Shown: piece after piece, positions 1 to 10,535 of the stretch
Numbering within the stretch: position 1 is the first letter of the stretch
How the letters are laid out: each line of letters begins with the position of its first letter
Assembly: GCA_013138735.1 (NCBI GenBank)
Contig: WTCE01000033.1
Location: 21,754-85,753 of the forward strand
Origin: Crocinitomix sp.
Lineage (GTDB): Bacteria; Bacteroidota; Bacteroidia; Flavobacteriales_D; Crocinitomicaceae
Direction of reading: 5' to 3'
Length of the DNA stretch: 64,000 nucleotides
Notes under the pieces: model-generated
The model's input: the letters and a program-made list of their open reading frames with translations, nothing else
The model's database searches: none
Told to the model about the DNA's origin: nothing
Position numbers and translations under genes: made by a program

Positions 1-1933
1 TCCAAAATTGGTGTCTCCAGATGATGAGAGCATTGAAATTATTGGGCGAGGTAGTCCTTTGATCTTGATAGATAGACAAGCAATCATATCCAATGACGAA
101 TTAAAAGCAATTCCAGCAAGTCAAATTGAACGGATAGAGATTATTACAAACCCTTCCGCGAAATATAAAGCGCAAGGCAGCAGCAATGGCGTAATCGAGG
201 TGTTTACAAAAGATTTTCATTTAGAAGGATATAATATTACAGCGCGGGCTGAGGGCGGAATAAACACACAGCTTCAACCGTCAGCCGGTATGCATTTAGG
301 GCTTAGTTTGAAAAAGAAGAAATTCTCAATGAATGGCTATTTAGGTGGAAGTTATCGGCAAACTTATGGCTTAAGTGAAGCAACTGGTTTTACAACAGAT
401 GATTCGAATCGTGGACTCTCATCATTTTCGGATAATTTTAATACGAATTTATGGCAGTATTATAGCATCAAAACAGCCTATAAAATTAATGACAAGCAAA
501 AAATATCCTTGGGATTAAATGGCTATGGTGGTGGCGGAGTTTCAAGCGATAATGCCACAACAGAATATTTAACGAATAATGAAGTAACTACTAGAAGTAC
601 CGCTTTCTCTGAAAGATCTTGGAAATGGTTAAATAACACCAGCTTTTTAAACTACACAATTGAAACAGATACAAATAATAGTAATCTTGAAATTAACTTG
701 AATTATGTAAACAAAGTCAGTGCTAATGATGATGAAACAAATAGCCAATTCGAATATTTAGAGTCAGGTGCCGAATCTGTTTTCGATATTAGAAATGAGT
801 CAAGAGATATTCCTCAAATTGGAGAATTAAGAATAGTTTATGAACACGTTTTTGATACTACGGGCTGGAAATTGAGTGGCGGAGGTTCGTACAGTTTATT
901 GATAAATGGTAAGCGCTTTGACCGTTTCAATAACGCGGATGGAGAATGGATAATTGATGAGGTATTCTCAAACTCCTATGACTATAAAGAAAACAACGGA
1001 GCTGCGTTTTTTGAAGTATCTAAAAAATGGGATAAAATTGGAATTAGAGCTGGGCTTCGTGCTGAGTATACTTCGTTAAATGGTTATAGTAATTCATTAG
1101 AGCAGCAGTTCATTGATTCCTCCTATATTTTGCCTTTTCCATCAGCAAGTATTTTATTTGAACCCAATGAAAAATTAGGAATTACTGTATTTTATGATGC
1201 AGGCATTAATCGTCCACAATTCTCAAGTTATGACCCCTTTATAAGAAAGCAGGATAGCTTGTCAATTGAGTACGGAAATCCTTATTTACGTCCTTCAAAG
1301 GAACATTCTGTAGGTCTTGATTTTGACTTGTTCTATGCCTATAATATTTCCGTGAGTTATTCTTATAATGATGCACCAATTAGTTCAATATCCTTTGTGG
1401 ATGATGCATCTTTTTTAACTGAAAGCACCCCTTGGAATGCTGAGTCAGAGCAAGGTTTGAGTGCTAGTTTTAGTATCCCATTAAAAACGGATTGGTTACA
1501 GGGTTGGAATTCCATTTGGGTGGATTATAGCAAATATAGTTTCTCTCCAATTTTTGGACGAGAAGATTTTTTTAATTTGACATATGGCGTGTACTCTTAT
1601 CTCACATTTATTTTACCAAGAGATTTTAATATTATGAATCGGGTGCACATCAATAAATGGGGTGGTGCCGATTCTGAAATGAACGCGAACTTCAATTGGG
1701 GCATGCGTTTCACGAAGAAATACAACGGGAATAAATTTAAAATTTTCGTGGATGTTGGAAATATAATTCCGCCTAAAAGAAAACGAACTGTCTATTCTGG
1801 TAATTTTCAGTATAGCAGTGTTTTTCAAAATCAATTCACAACTTTCAAACTCGGTTTATTCTATAAATTTGGACGGTTGAAGACAGACGCCCAAATCAAA
1901 GAATCAACTTCTGGTCAATCTGATCGATTGTAA
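1..1933 (+). CDS. Outer-membrane beta-barrel/TonB-dependent receptor family protein, 5' truncated by window edge
   Basis: The open frame runs in from before the first base, so the true start and signal peptide lie outside the window. The first ~65 visible residues look like the end of a TonB-receptor plug: a segment ending in NPSAKYKAQGSSNGVIEV is the usual plug-to-barrel signature. The remaining ~570 residues alternate polar and aromatic residues in barrel-strand fashion, as in the OMP_b-brl_3 (PF14905) receptor-like family common in Bacteroidota. The last strand-like segment (FKLGLFYKFG) is followed by a short polar tail. There is no SusD partner beside it, so a glycan-uptake role is not supported. 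Substrate unknown. The next gene follows after about 80 bases on the same strand. Confidence 0.8.
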   Translation, partial: PKLVSPDDESIEIIGRGSPLILIDRQAIISNDELKAIPASQIERIEIITNPSAKYKAQGSSNGVIEVFTKDFHLEGYNITARAEGGINTQLQPSAGMHLGLSLKKKKFSMNGYLGGSYRQTYGLSEATGFTTDDSNRGLSSFSDNFNTNLWQYYSIKTAYKINDKQKISLGLNGYGGGGVSSDNATTEYLTNNEVTTRSTAFSERSWKWLNNTSFLNYTIETDTNNSNLEINLNYVNKVSANDDETNSQFEYLESGAESVFDIRNESRDIPQIGELRIVYEHVFDTTGWKLSGGGSYSLLINGKRFDRFNNADGEWIIDEVFSNSYDYKENNGAAFFEVSKKWDKIGIRAGLRAEYTSLNGYSNSLEQQFIDSSYILPFPSASILFEPNEKLGITVFYDAGINRPQFSSYDPFIRKQDSLSIEYGNPYLRPSKEHSVGLDFDLFYAYNISVSYSYNDAPISSISFVDDASFLTESTPWNAESEQGLSASFSIPLKTDWLQGWNSIWVDYSKYSFSPIFGREDFFNLTYGVYSYLTFILPRDFNIMNRVHINKWGGADSEMNANFNWGMRFTKKYNGNKFKIFVDVGNIIPPKRKRTVYSGNFQYSSVFQNQFTTFKLGLFYKFGRLKTDAQIKESTSGQSDRL

Positions 1934-2017
1934 GGTAGGATTTGTTTAACAGAATTATAACAGCGCTTAACAATTCTATAACAGGCGGCTAATAACTAAT
2001 TATTTAAATTAGCGTTG

Positions 2018-4435
2018 ATGAAATATCTCATAGCCCTATTCTTATTTCTTTCTGCTGGAGCTACACAGCTATTTGCACAAAATGATTTCACGAATGATAC
2101 GCTTCATTATGAGGAGGGTACTTCTGTACACAATATTGATTTTTTTGGCCTTGAGCGCACCTTAAATTGGGATACAATTTATCAAAATTCTCAATTGAAT
2201 AAAGTGGTTCTGAAATTTCACAATCACACGAATACACCAATTGAAATAAAAAAGTTCTCCAGCGCGGAAGAAGTTGTTGTATGGGGAGTTTCGAACGAAA
2301 AAATGAGTATTCCACCCAATGGGGTTTTCGAAGTAAACGTTAGCCATAATTTTAAGCATGGAGATTTTCAATCCAATTTTAATATAAAGTTTAAGCATTT
2401 AGGAAAGAAGCATCTCTTAACATTTCACACGTTTGGATTTGCAGAAGGGAATATAAATGGATTCAATACGGATGGGAAAAAACAGGGTAAATGGTTAGAT
2501 ATAAATGCGGAAGGCTATTTGAAACAATTATATGTGTATGAGAATGGCGAATTACATAAAAATGTGCGATACTTCTATTTTCCGACGGGTAAAATTCGAT
2601 TGAAGATGGACTTGCTCAATCATTTGGACACATATTATCTTGAAACGGGTGAAATAGAGTTTGAAATGAGACCTGATTCTCGTATCGATTATTTCAAATC
2701 TGGTGTGGTCAAATCGATAGAGACAGATAGAAACGTATTTAGTTATAATGAAGAAGGAAACCAAATCAAGTCGCGAAAACAACATTTATCAAAGGCGCTA
2801 AAGGAGTATCAAATGTTGTTAGAAGAAAGTTCTTATCCAAATGGAAATATCGAAAAGCAAACTTATGCCAATGGGAAACAATTTCATTATTCAGAACAAG
2901 TTGCGGGATGTGTCATTCAACTTGTAGATGGCGAAGAAGGCCCTTTTCAAAGAGTTTTAGATTATGAGAATTGCGAACTAGCGGCAATTACCACCTCAAG
3001 TATTAATAATATTGATGGTACAGGAAAGAAACCGTATTCCATTTCAAAAGGTGAGTTTCAAAATGAAAAATTAATCAATGGACGCGTTGAACAGTATAAC
3101 CATGCAGGAGAATTGAGCTTTACAGAGGAAATTAAAAGTAAACGACCAACCAAAGCAATATGGCTAGATGGAGTTAAATATAACGTCACGAATGCTGCTG
3201 GTAGAAAACAAGGCATGTGGATTTCTAACCAGTCAGAATGGGCGGATTGGAGAAACAGTTTTAGTACTGAAATATTGGTCAAAGGGCATTATGAAAATGG
3301 TGTGCAACGAGATACTGTTTTTTACTATTATCCAGGCGGGAAACTCAAAGGGATTTCGATAAAAACATTCAACATTAAAAGTCCATCCACCATAAGTTAC
3401 TATGAAAGTGGTAATATATCTGGTAAAACGTATTCCTATTATCAAGCCAATAAATATAGGTTTTACAAAATTGAAAAATATGACGATACTCCAAATACGA
3501 CATTAAGCAGTATCAATATAAATGGCTATGAATTTGTTTATAATAATGGCAGAATTCTTTCAAGACAAAGTCCAGTTCGCTATGTAGATAATGCAGCATC
3601 CTTACCTGAAAAAAATCGCGATCAATATACTTTAGCGACTGGGTCTTTCAAAAAAGGGTACCTCTACAATGGAAAGATTACGCATAAAAACGAGCAAAAT
3701 GAATTATTAAAGACAGTTCGCGTTGTTGACGGGAAAGTCAATGGTGATCGAATTTTAATTTTTGATGACCCTGCATTTGAAAATGAGTTATTGAGCAGAA
3801 AGTCTAAAGTAGATAGAGATCACAATGGTTACATCACAAGATCAGAAATTGAAAATTTGAGAAAATTGGAAATACAAGGAAAATGGATTGAAAGCGTTAC
3901 CGATTTTAAATACTTTAAGCAGTTAAGGGAATTGTATGTCAATGGCAGAAAAGTGAAGCCGGAAGTGCTAACACAGCCCATTGAACTTTTAAATCAAGTT
4001 CAACAATTGGCGCAATTAAGTAAAATTAGAGAACCCCGATATGATCCATGGCCTATTACATACCCTGACCCTGATTACTGGATTGATGTGGAGCCTGAAA
4101 TTGATTTTTATGTCATTCCAGATAAAGACCCCGAATTCCCTGGAGGACCGGAAGCCATGATGCAGTTCATAAAAGATAATATTCGATATCCTGATTTAGA
4201 TTCTAATTACAGACTTGAGGGGACAGTTTATGTTGGTTTCGTTGTAAATAAGAATGGTACATTAGAACAGCTGAAAATATTAAAAGGAATTACTGATCTG
4301 GTTGATGAAGAAGCGCTACGTCTCGTTAAAAGCATGCAGCATTGGATTCCTGGTGAACAGTCAGGGAATATCGTTAGAACCCGATTCGTAATACCAATTC
4401 GTTTTGAAGATCCAAAAAAAAGAGTAGTTGATTAA
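2018..4435 (+). CDS. Secreted YwqK/MORN-like repeat protein with EF-hand loop and TonB C-terminal domain
   Basis: A signal peptide (hydrophobic residues ~3-18, ending LFAQ) predicts export. I take the ATG at 2018 rather than the in-frame TTG just before it because the signal peptide starts there. The body (about residues 130-590) holds repeated YxNG/YPxG-type segments like the MORN-like repeats of YwqK-family proteins. Residues 599-610 read DRDHNGYITRSE, a textbook EF-hand calcium loop with acidic or Asn positions 1, 3 and 5, Gly 6 and Glu 12. The last ~100 residues (from FPGGPEAMMQF, ~707) match a TonB C-terminal domain. The protein lacks the N-terminal anchor and Pro-rich linker of an energy-transducing TonB, so it is probably a periplasmic or envelope protein. 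Its end overlaps the convergent helicase gene by 4 bases. Confidence 0.75.
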   Translation: MKYLIALFLFLSAGATQLFAQNDFTNDTLHYEEGTSVHNIDFFGLERTLNWDTIYQNSQLNKVVLKFHNHTNTPIEIKKFSSAEEVVVWGVSNEKMSIPPNGVFEVNVSHNFKHGDFQSNFNIKFKHLGKKHLLTFHTFGFAEGNINGFNTDGKKQGKWLDINAEGYLKQLYVYENGELHKNVRYFYFPTGKIRLKMDLLNHLDTYYLETGEIEFEMRPDSRIDYFKSGVVKSIETDRNVFSYNEEGNQIKSRKQHLSKALKEYQMLLEESSYPNGNIEKQTYANGKQFHYSEQVAGCVIQLVDGEEGPFQRVLDYENCELAAITTSSINNIDGTGKKPYSISKGEFQNEKLINGRVEQYNHAGELSFTEEIKSKRPTKAIWLDGVKYNVTNAAGRKQGMWISNQSEWADWRNSFSTEILVKGHYENGVQRDTVFYYYPGGKLKGISIKTFNIKSPSTISYYESGNISGKTYSYYQANKYRFYKIEKYDDTPNTTLSSININGYEFVYNNGRILSRQSPVRYVDNAASLPEKNRDQYTLATGSFKKGYLYNGKITHKNEQNELLKTVRVVDGKVNGDRILIFDDPAFENELLSRKSKVDRDHNGYITRSEIENLRKLEIQGKWIESVTDFKYFKQLRELYVNGRKVKPEVLTQPIELLNQVQQLAQLSKIREPRYDPWPITYPDPDYWIDVEPEIDFYVIPDKDPEFPGGPEAMMQFIKDNIRYPDLDSNYRLEGTVYVGFVVNKNGTLEQLKILKGITDLVDEEALRLVKSMQHWIPGEQSGNIVRTRFVIPIRFEDPKKRVVD

Positions 4436-7400
4436 TGGACTACAGGGACAGCTCTCCCTTCCTCCGTATAATAAATTTCCCCCACCAAATTTTCAAAACC
4501 AACTTCCTTCAAAATCGCTAAATATTCTTGAACCTGTTCTTTATGTTTCGGCGTTTCTTGCCCTGTTTTAAAATCAACTACCAAAGTTTGATCGGCAGTC
4601 ACAATAATTTTATCAGGAATCAATTTTCGGCCTTTGGAATTAATGAATTCCTTTTCGTTTAACTGTTCCTTAGACTCAAAATAGGCAGCAAAATGCCTGT
4701 CGTTAAAAAGTTCTGTAATTATGGTTCGAATCTCATCACGTTCTTCGGCTGTTACTCTTCCTTTTCGGGTAGATTTTTGCAATGCTTTTTCCAATTCATT
4801 TAAGTGTTGAATTTCGGATAAAACATAATGAACTTTCGTTCCAAAAAGACGTTTTTCATCCAATTCATCAATATCCCAATTTTCCGCACTTTTAAAGCTT
4901 AAAATGGGTTTGTCCATTTTTTTTCCGTGGAATCTAACCGGGTAATTATTGATCGTAGTTAGTGTTGTTTTCCGGTTCGGAACAAACTCGCCAAATTGAA
5001 ATAAATCATCCGTGCGTGTGGCTAAAGTGCTTTCGCTAAAATAAGTGTCCAGCCATAATTTTATTGGAGATGAAGTTTTGACTGCTCCACTAATAAAGAG
5101 TGCAACTTCTGGTCTGGTAAAAGCAACATAGAGCAAATTTAAATGATCCAATAAAAACTTACCATACTCAATTGTATAGGTCTCTGCCAATTCAGTTTCT
5201 AACAAAACTTTAGACATCTTCACAAAATAGGAGGGGAGTGAATTATCCGGGCTTTCCACCCAAGAAATTTCCCGATTAATATCCATTTTCCAATCAAAAA
5301 ACGGACAAATAACAATAGGGAATTGCAATCCTTTTGATTTATGTATTGTCATTACTTGTGCCGCTTCTGCACCATCAGGACTCGTAATGGAAGTCTTTTT
5401 TCCTTTGTCGTTAAACCATTCAATAAAATCGCGCACATTTGAATTGTTGCGTTTTTCAAACAAGTGAACCTGCTCCAATAAAAACTGCAAAAATGGATTG
5501 GCAGCAATGTTTAAGTGGAAAATTCCAATAATCGATTCAACAAATTCAAATAAATTATGGAACCGTGCTGGCTGAATTAAGCGATAGCCATAAGGTTTAA
5601 AAATATCAACGATATCTGCATTTAGAATATCGTCTGCGTGTTTTTCAATTGTCGTTCTGGCACCTTCTTTCAAAATCAACGTTGAAAAATGTTCCAAGGT
5701 TTTAATCTTGTAATTTTTCGCAGTTGGATTAATCATAGCCGCCATTAAATTTACCACGAACTTTACACTAATATCCTTCCCTATAAACAAACTATCTGGC
5801 GAAATAACTTTGATTCCGTTTTCCGTTAAATGCCTTGAAATATCTGCCCCCTTGTTATTATTTCTTACCAAGATGCAAATGTCCTTCAGCGAATAATTAT
5901 TTGCCAAAGCTCTATTTATTGTGTCGAGCACATAATCCAATTGATCTTGTGCCGTTAAGTCCTTGCTAATTTTGCTTTCAACATATCCTTGAAAATCTTT
6001 GGTAGGTTCTTGAATAATATCATCATAAATTAACTGCAAATTTTCGGGTAAATCGCCTATTAATTGTGGGAAAAGATCATTATTAAATTGTACAATTTCT
6101 GGTGCAGAACGGAAATTCTTAGTCAAGGGATATTTCTCTCCCAAAGCTTTAAACAAAGGTTCTGCCTCGTTTAATGAAGCAATATTATCAGGATTTAGAA
6201 TTTTATCTGGCAAACCCGTAAACTGTTCAACTTCCCCGTTTCGCCAACGATAAATGGCTTGCTTTCCATCACCAACAATTAAGTTACTGTTGCCAGAAGC
6301 CAGTGAATTATGCACCAATGGAATCATATTAATCCATTGCAAATGTGAAGTGTCTTGAAACTCGTCTAATAGAAAGTGAGCGTATCTAACTCCTAAGCGT
6401 TCATATATAAACGGAACGGGTTCTTCCGTAATTATTTCTGCAATTTTTCTATAAAAATCAGAAATCAATAAAATGTTTTCTTCCGATTTTACTTGCTCAA
6501 CCAATTTTATTAAATGATTTAATAAAGAAAGGTTGTTGAGGTTTTTAAGAATTTCTTTATTGATGAGGTAAGTCTTGAATTCGCCGTCAAGAATATTCTG
6601 TATTTGGTCAAAATACTGTTTTAGTAAAGGGCCAATCTCATCTGCCACATGTTTATTAGGACTTTTATCATGTCCCCAGCGATCATCAGCAACAAAATCT
6701 GAAACTCGTTTACTTGGCTGTTTGGCATAATCTCCCTTCAGTTTTCCTTTAAAATAGGCTACAATAGAGGTTGATTTACCTTGGAAATCATCCTGATCAA
6801 GCCCTCTTGAACGAATAAGATCGACAGCTTCTTGCGCATTTCTAATCAATTTATCGGCAATGATTTTATTCTCTTTTTTTAAATCATCTTGAATCTTTAA
6901 AAAGTCACCTGGCGAGATCTTTTTTAATAAATCAATGGCTTTAATCGCCTCTTCTTTAAAAATCTCATTGCTAAAGTCATAAAGTTGCTGCGAGAAATCC
7001 CATTTCTTATCTTCCGATAAATTAGAATTAGCATAACGTAGCATCAACCGCGTTAATTCCTCATCCCTCCCAATTTGATCAAAAAGCATGTCCGTGACAT
7101 TTTTCCGCAATTTTTGCATGTCCAATTCCACGTCAAAATCAACCGAAATATTTAAGTCTTTGGCAAAAGTACGAATCACTTTGTGCGTAAACTTATCAAT
7201 TGTCATTACAGAAAAGGAACTGTAATTATGCAAAATCCGATTCAATATTTTAGCCGAACGCGCTTCAACCAATTTGGGTGAAATACCCAAGTTTTTAGAG
7301 GTGTCCACTAAAAAACCCAATTCTTTCTCTGTTTTATCGTGCGTAGGTTTGGCTAATTGAATTAAGCCGTCCAATACACGTTCCTTCATTTCATTGGCCG

Positions 7401-7563
7401 CTTTATTTGTAAAAGTCATGGCTAAGATGGAACGAAACTTCATGGGGTTATCACTGTGCAAAACAATGCGCAAATACTCTTGCACAAGCGTATAGGTTTT
7501 GCCGCTGCCTGCCGAAGCATTAAATATTTTAAGTGGTTTTTTCAATTTAGATTCTTTAATCAA
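4432..7563 (-). CDS. UvrD/REP-family helicase-nuclease (AddA/RecB-like)
   Basis: This 1043-residue protein has the superfamily 1A helicase layout. Walker A lies at residues 16-23 (ASAGSGKT), a TFTNKAA motif at about 50-56, Walker B (DEFQDTS) at 400-406, and the motif V-like MTIHKSKGLQFP in the second half. A PD-(D/E)XK nuclease segment near the C terminus has Asp997 and Lys999 (VVDFKTG). This fits the AddA/RecB role in processing double-strand breaks for recombination. No AddB or RecC partner is in the window. No ATG or GTG lies between the upstream in-frame stop and Walker A, so translation must use a weak start: TTG at 7563, or the TTG six codons later. The gene converges on the preceding gene with overlapping stop regions. 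Confidence 0.88.
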   Translation of the reverse strand: MIKESKLKKPLKIFNASAGSGKTYTLVQEYLRIVLHSDNPMKFRSILAMTFTNKAANEMKERVLDGLIQLAKPTHDKTEKELGFLVDTSKNLGISPKLVEARSAKILNRILHNYSSFSVMTIDKFTHKVIRTFAKDLNISVDFDVELDMQKLRKNVTDMLFDQIGRDEELTRLMLRYANSNLSEDKKWDFSQQLYDFSNEIFKEEAIKAIDLLKKISPGDFLKIQDDLKKENKIIADKLIRNAQEAVDLIRSRGLDQDDFQGKSTSIVAYFKGKLKGDYAKQPSKRVSDFVADDRWGHDKSPNKHVADEIGPLLKQYFDQIQNILDGEFKTYLINKEILKNLNNLSLLNHLIKLVEQVKSEENILLISDFYRKIAEIITEEPVPFIYERLGVRYAHFLLDEFQDTSHLQWINMIPLVHNSLASGNSNLIVGDGKQAIYRWRNGEVEQFTGLPDKILNPDNIASLNEAEPLFKALGEKYPLTKNFRSAPEIVQFNNDLFPQLIGDLPENLQLIYDDIIQEPTKDFQGYVESKISKDLTAQDQLDYVLDTINRALANNYSLKDICILVRNNNKGADISRHLTENGIKVISPDSLFIGKDISVKFVVNLMAAMINPTAKNYKIKTLEHFSTLILKEGARTTIEKHADDILNADIVDIFKPYGYRLIQPARFHNLFEFVESIIGIFHLNIAANPFLQFLLEQVHLFEKRNNSNVRDFIEWFNDKGKKTSITSPDGAEAAQVMTIHKSKGLQFPIVICPFFDWKMDINREISWVESPDNSLPSYFVKMSKVLLETELAETYTIEYGKFLLDHLNLLYVAFTRPEVALFISGAVKTSSPIKLWLDTYFSESTLATRTDDLFQFGEFVPNRKTTLTTINNYPVRFHGKKMDKPILSFKSAENWDIDELDEKRLFGTKVHYVLSEIQHLNELEKALQKSTRKGRVTAEERDEIRTIITELFNDRHFAAYFESKEQLNEKEFINSKGRKLIPDKIIVTADQTLVVDFKTGQETPKHKEQVQEYLAILKEVGFENLVGEIYYTEEGRAVPVVH

Positions 7564-7653
7564 ATGGAGCTTATATATTATTCATCAATAAAATTACAAA
7601 ATTTGAAAGCAAAGCGGCGAGAATTAATTCATTATTACTAACTTTCCTACAGA

Positions 7654-8466
7654 ATGAAAAACATACTTTTTTTTCTTGCCTTATTCACTACAATTTTTGG
7701 TTCGGCACAAGTGTATCCACAAATAGGATCACGTTCAGCAGCACTAGGCGGCACAGGACTTACGTTCAATGATGTTTATTCCGTTTATAATAATCCAGGC
7801 GCATTTGGTGCACTTGATAAAACGGCTATTGGTTTGAATTATGAAAACCGTTTCTTATTGAAGGAACTTTCTTCGCAAGCTTTGGCCTTTGGTTATCATA
7901 CAGAAAAAAGCGGAAACTTTGGCGTTCAATTTCAACAACACGGATTTTCACTCTATCGTGAAATGCAAGCTAGTCTTGTTTATGGCAGACAATTGTTTAG
8001 TAAATTCTATGGTGGTTTTGCCATTAATCTTCACCGCATTCAATTGGGTGATATCTACGGATCAAAAAATACAGCTTCGGCTACTTTAGGAATTTTTTAC
8101 GCCGCAACTGATGCCTTAAATTTTGGTGTACGTGTTCAAAATCTTTCTAGAACGGTATTATCAGAGTTTGAAGACGAACGATTACCAACACGTTTTGCCA
8201 TTGGTGCCACTTATATTTTTAGTGAAAAAGTATTGTGGAATATTGAAGCTGAAAAAACAATCATTCATCCTGTTAATGTTAAATCTGGTTTAGAAATTCA
8301 TCCACATGAAATTTTGTACTTACGGCTAGGTGTTAATTCATATCCATTTCAATCCGCATTTGGTTTTGGATTGGCTTTGGGCAATTTACAATTCGATATG
8401 TCAACCATGTGGCATAGTAACCTTGGCTTGAGCCCCTCTGCAGGTCTAAAATACCGATTCAATTAA
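7654..8466 (+). CDS. PorV/PorQ-like outer-membrane beta-barrel protein
   Basis: A signal peptide (MKNILFFLALFTTIFGSAQ) precedes a 250-residue all-beta protein. It opens with GSRSAALGGTGLTFNDVYSV and an NNPGAFG segment, the N-terminal signature of the PorV/PorQ and UPF0164/FadL-like barrel group. The C terminus ends in a strand with aromatic residues (AGLKYRFN), as outer-membrane barrels do. It is shorter than typical PorV (about 390 residues) and nearer PorQ-like proteins. Its stop codon shares one base with the start of the next gene, so these two, and probably the histidine kinase after them, are co-transcribed. A role in T9SS is possible but unproven. Confidence 0.65.
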   Translation: MKNILFFLALFTTIFGSAQVYPQIGSRSAALGGTGLTFNDVYSVYNNPGAFGALDKTAIGLNYENRFLLKELSSQALAFGYHTEKSGNFGVQFQQHGFSLYREMQASLVYGRQLFSKFYGGFAINLHRIQLGDIYGSKNTASATLGIFYAATDALNFGVRVQNLSRTVLSEFEDERLPTRFAIGATYIFSEKVLWNIEAEKTIIHPVNVKSGLEIHPHEILYLRLGVNSYPFQSAFGFGLALGNLQFDMSTMWHSNLGLSPSAGLKYRFN

Positions 8467-10535
8467 TGCGCTTATTGCTTTTGTTTATCGTGGTCTTATG
8501 GGCAGATTCTGTGTTGTCACAAGATCCTCAAAAGCAACAAATTATTGAGCAAAGAATTGAATTTATTGGTGAAAGCTTAGAGGATTCTGAGATTGACTTG
8601 ACCACCTATTTTGATGATCTTTTTAATTTTTACGACAATCCGCTCAACCTAAATAACGCTACCGAAGAGCAATTAATTCGTTTGCATTTACTATCAGATG
8701 TTCAGGTTATTTCTCTTTTAAATTATCGCAAATTATATGGCGATTTTATAAGCATTTACGAGTTAGCAGCCATTGATGAATTGGATATGAATTCCATTGA
8801 AATGATTTTGCCTTTTGTAAGAGTGGAGAAGGTGGATAAGGATGATTTTAAATGGAAGAATGCTATTCGTTATTCAAGACATGAGATTTTAGTCCGTTAT
8901 CAAAACACATTTGAAGAGAAAGATGGCTATATCATTAAGCCGGATAGTGTTTTGGCAGAATCTCCAAACAGTCAATATTTAGGAAGTTCAGATAAATTAT
9001 ATTTACGTTATAGAAACCGCTATAAAGATCGGTTAAGTTGGGGGTTTACTGCGGAAAAAGATGCGGGTGAGCAATTTTTTAAGGGCACACAAAAACAAGG
9101 ATTTGATTTTTACTCAGGGCATTTATTTGTTCGAAAAATATGGAAGTTGAATGCTGTGGCTTTAGGAGATTATCAAGTCAATTTTGGACAAGGCTTAACC
9201 ATGTGGTCTGGATTTGGAATAGGCAAATCAGCAGACGTGATGAATGGAAAACGATTTGCTACCGGACTGCGACCGTATACTTCTGTAAACGAGTCTCGTT
9301 ATTTACGAGGTGGTGCTGCCAATTTTCAAAATGAAAAAATAGACCTCACTATATTTGGATCTCGAAAGAAATTAGACGCGAACATCAACCAAGAAGATAC
9401 CTTAAATGGATTTGACAATAGCTTTAGCTCTTTTCAAATTTCAGGTTTTCACCGGACGCCTAGTGAATTAGAGAAAAAGAACACCTTGCGTGAAAGTATT
9501 GTAGGAGGTGAATTTGCATTGAAGGGAGATAGTTATCGGATTGGTATTTCATCTGTTTATACTAGTTATGACCAACCTTTAATTATTGATACATCAGGGT
9601 ATAAAAAGTTTAAATTTTTTGGAGATCAATTGTTGACAACTGGTTTGAACTATCGTTTTTATGTGCGAAAATTGACCGTTTTTGGAGAAACCGCTATCAG
9701 TGATAATTTAAGAATGGGAACCGTTAATGGTTTGTCTTGGCATGTTGATCCAAGGTTAGATTTATTGCTCATTTATCGCAATTACGACAAAGCATTTCAA
9801 TCCCTTTACTCTACGGGTTTTGGAGAATCTTCAGACAATACGGGGGAACGCGGTTTATACATTGGAGCACAAGCACGCATCAGTAAAAAAGTGAGCATCA
9901 ATGCCTATTATGATCAGTTTAAATTCACCTATAATAAATGGTTGACCAATGATTTGAGTCATGGAAGAGAATATTTTGGGCAAATCAATTATAAAGCATC
10001 ACGTAATACTAATTTTTATGTTAGGATGCGGAACAAAGTAACACAACGCAATACCAAAGATGACGTTGAAGGAATTAAAGGACAAGAATATATTCGTAAA
10101 AACACCATTCGAGTAAATTATGATCAGCGCATTAATTGGCAATGGTCATTAAAAACGCGATTTGAATGGGTGAACCATTTTTATGGAGATCAAAAAAGTA
10201 AAGGCATCATGTTTTTTCAAGATATAAAGTTTCGTTTCCGTAAATTTCCATTAACCGTTTATGGAAGGTATGCCATTTTTGACACCGACAATTATGATTC
10301 AAGAATTTATGCCTACGAAAATGATTTGCTGGGCTTATTCAGCATTCCATCCTATTATAACAAAGGAATTCGTACCTATTTAATGTTGAAATATGACCTT
10401 GGAAGAAAGATTGATCTTTGGTTCCGTTGGGATGTGTTTTCATATGCCAATCAGGAGAGTATTTCTTCTGGCCTTGAAGAAATTCAAGGAAACGAAAAAA
10501 CAACAATTAAACTGCAATTGAAGATTAAGCTTTAG
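8466..10535 (+). CDS. Exported helix-hairpin-helix domain protein with outer-membrane barrel
   Basis: A signal peptide (LLLLFIVVLWADSVLSQ) is followed at residues ~55-120 by ComEA-type helix-hairpin-helix motifs: NLNNATEEQLIRLHLL and then YRKLYGDFISIYELAAI, matching the pattern N-x-A-x-x-E-x-L, an invariant-like YR, and G-x-F/Y-x-S/I. The remaining ~560 residues are rich in alternating aromatic strands and resemble a large beta-barrel. HhH motifs usually bind DNA backbone without sequence specificity, so a DNA-contacting outer-membrane protein is conceivable. That function is inference; the family is common but poorly characterised in Bacteroidota. Translation is coupled to the preceding barrel gene (1-base overlap), and the kinase start follows the stop directly. 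Confidence 0.75.
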   Translation: MRLLLLFIVVLWADSVLSQDPQKQQIIEQRIEFIGESLEDSEIDLTTYFDDLFNFYDNPLNLNNATEEQLIRLHLLSDVQVISLLNYRKLYGDFISIYELAAIDELDMNSIEMILPFVRVEKVDKDDFKWKNAIRYSRHEILVRYQNTFEEKDGYIIKPDSVLAESPNSQYLGSSDKLYLRYRNRYKDRLSWGFTAEKDAGEQFFKGTQKQGFDFYSGHLFVRKIWKLNAVALGDYQVNFGQGLTMWSGFGIGKSADVMNGKRFATGLRPYTSVNESRYLRGGAANFQNEKIDLTIFGSRKKLDANINQEDTLNGFDNSFSSFQISGFHRTPSELEKKNTLRESIVGGEFALKGDSYRIGISSVYTSYDQPLIIDTSGYKKFKFFGDQLLTTGLNYRFYVRKLTVFGETAISDNLRMGTVNGLSWHVDPRLDLLLIYRNYDKAFQSLYSTGFGESSDNTGERGLYIGAQARISKKVSINAYYDQFKFTYNKWLTNDLSHGREYFGQINYKASRNTNFYVRMRNKVTQRNTKDDVEGIKGQEYIRKNTIRVNYDQRINWQWSLKTRFEWVNHFYGDQKSKGIMFFQDIKFRFRKFPLTVYGRYAIFDTDNYDSRIYAYENDLLGLFSIPSYYNKGIRTYLMLKYDLGRKIDLWFRWDVFSYANQESISSGLEEIQGNEKTTIKLQLKIKL

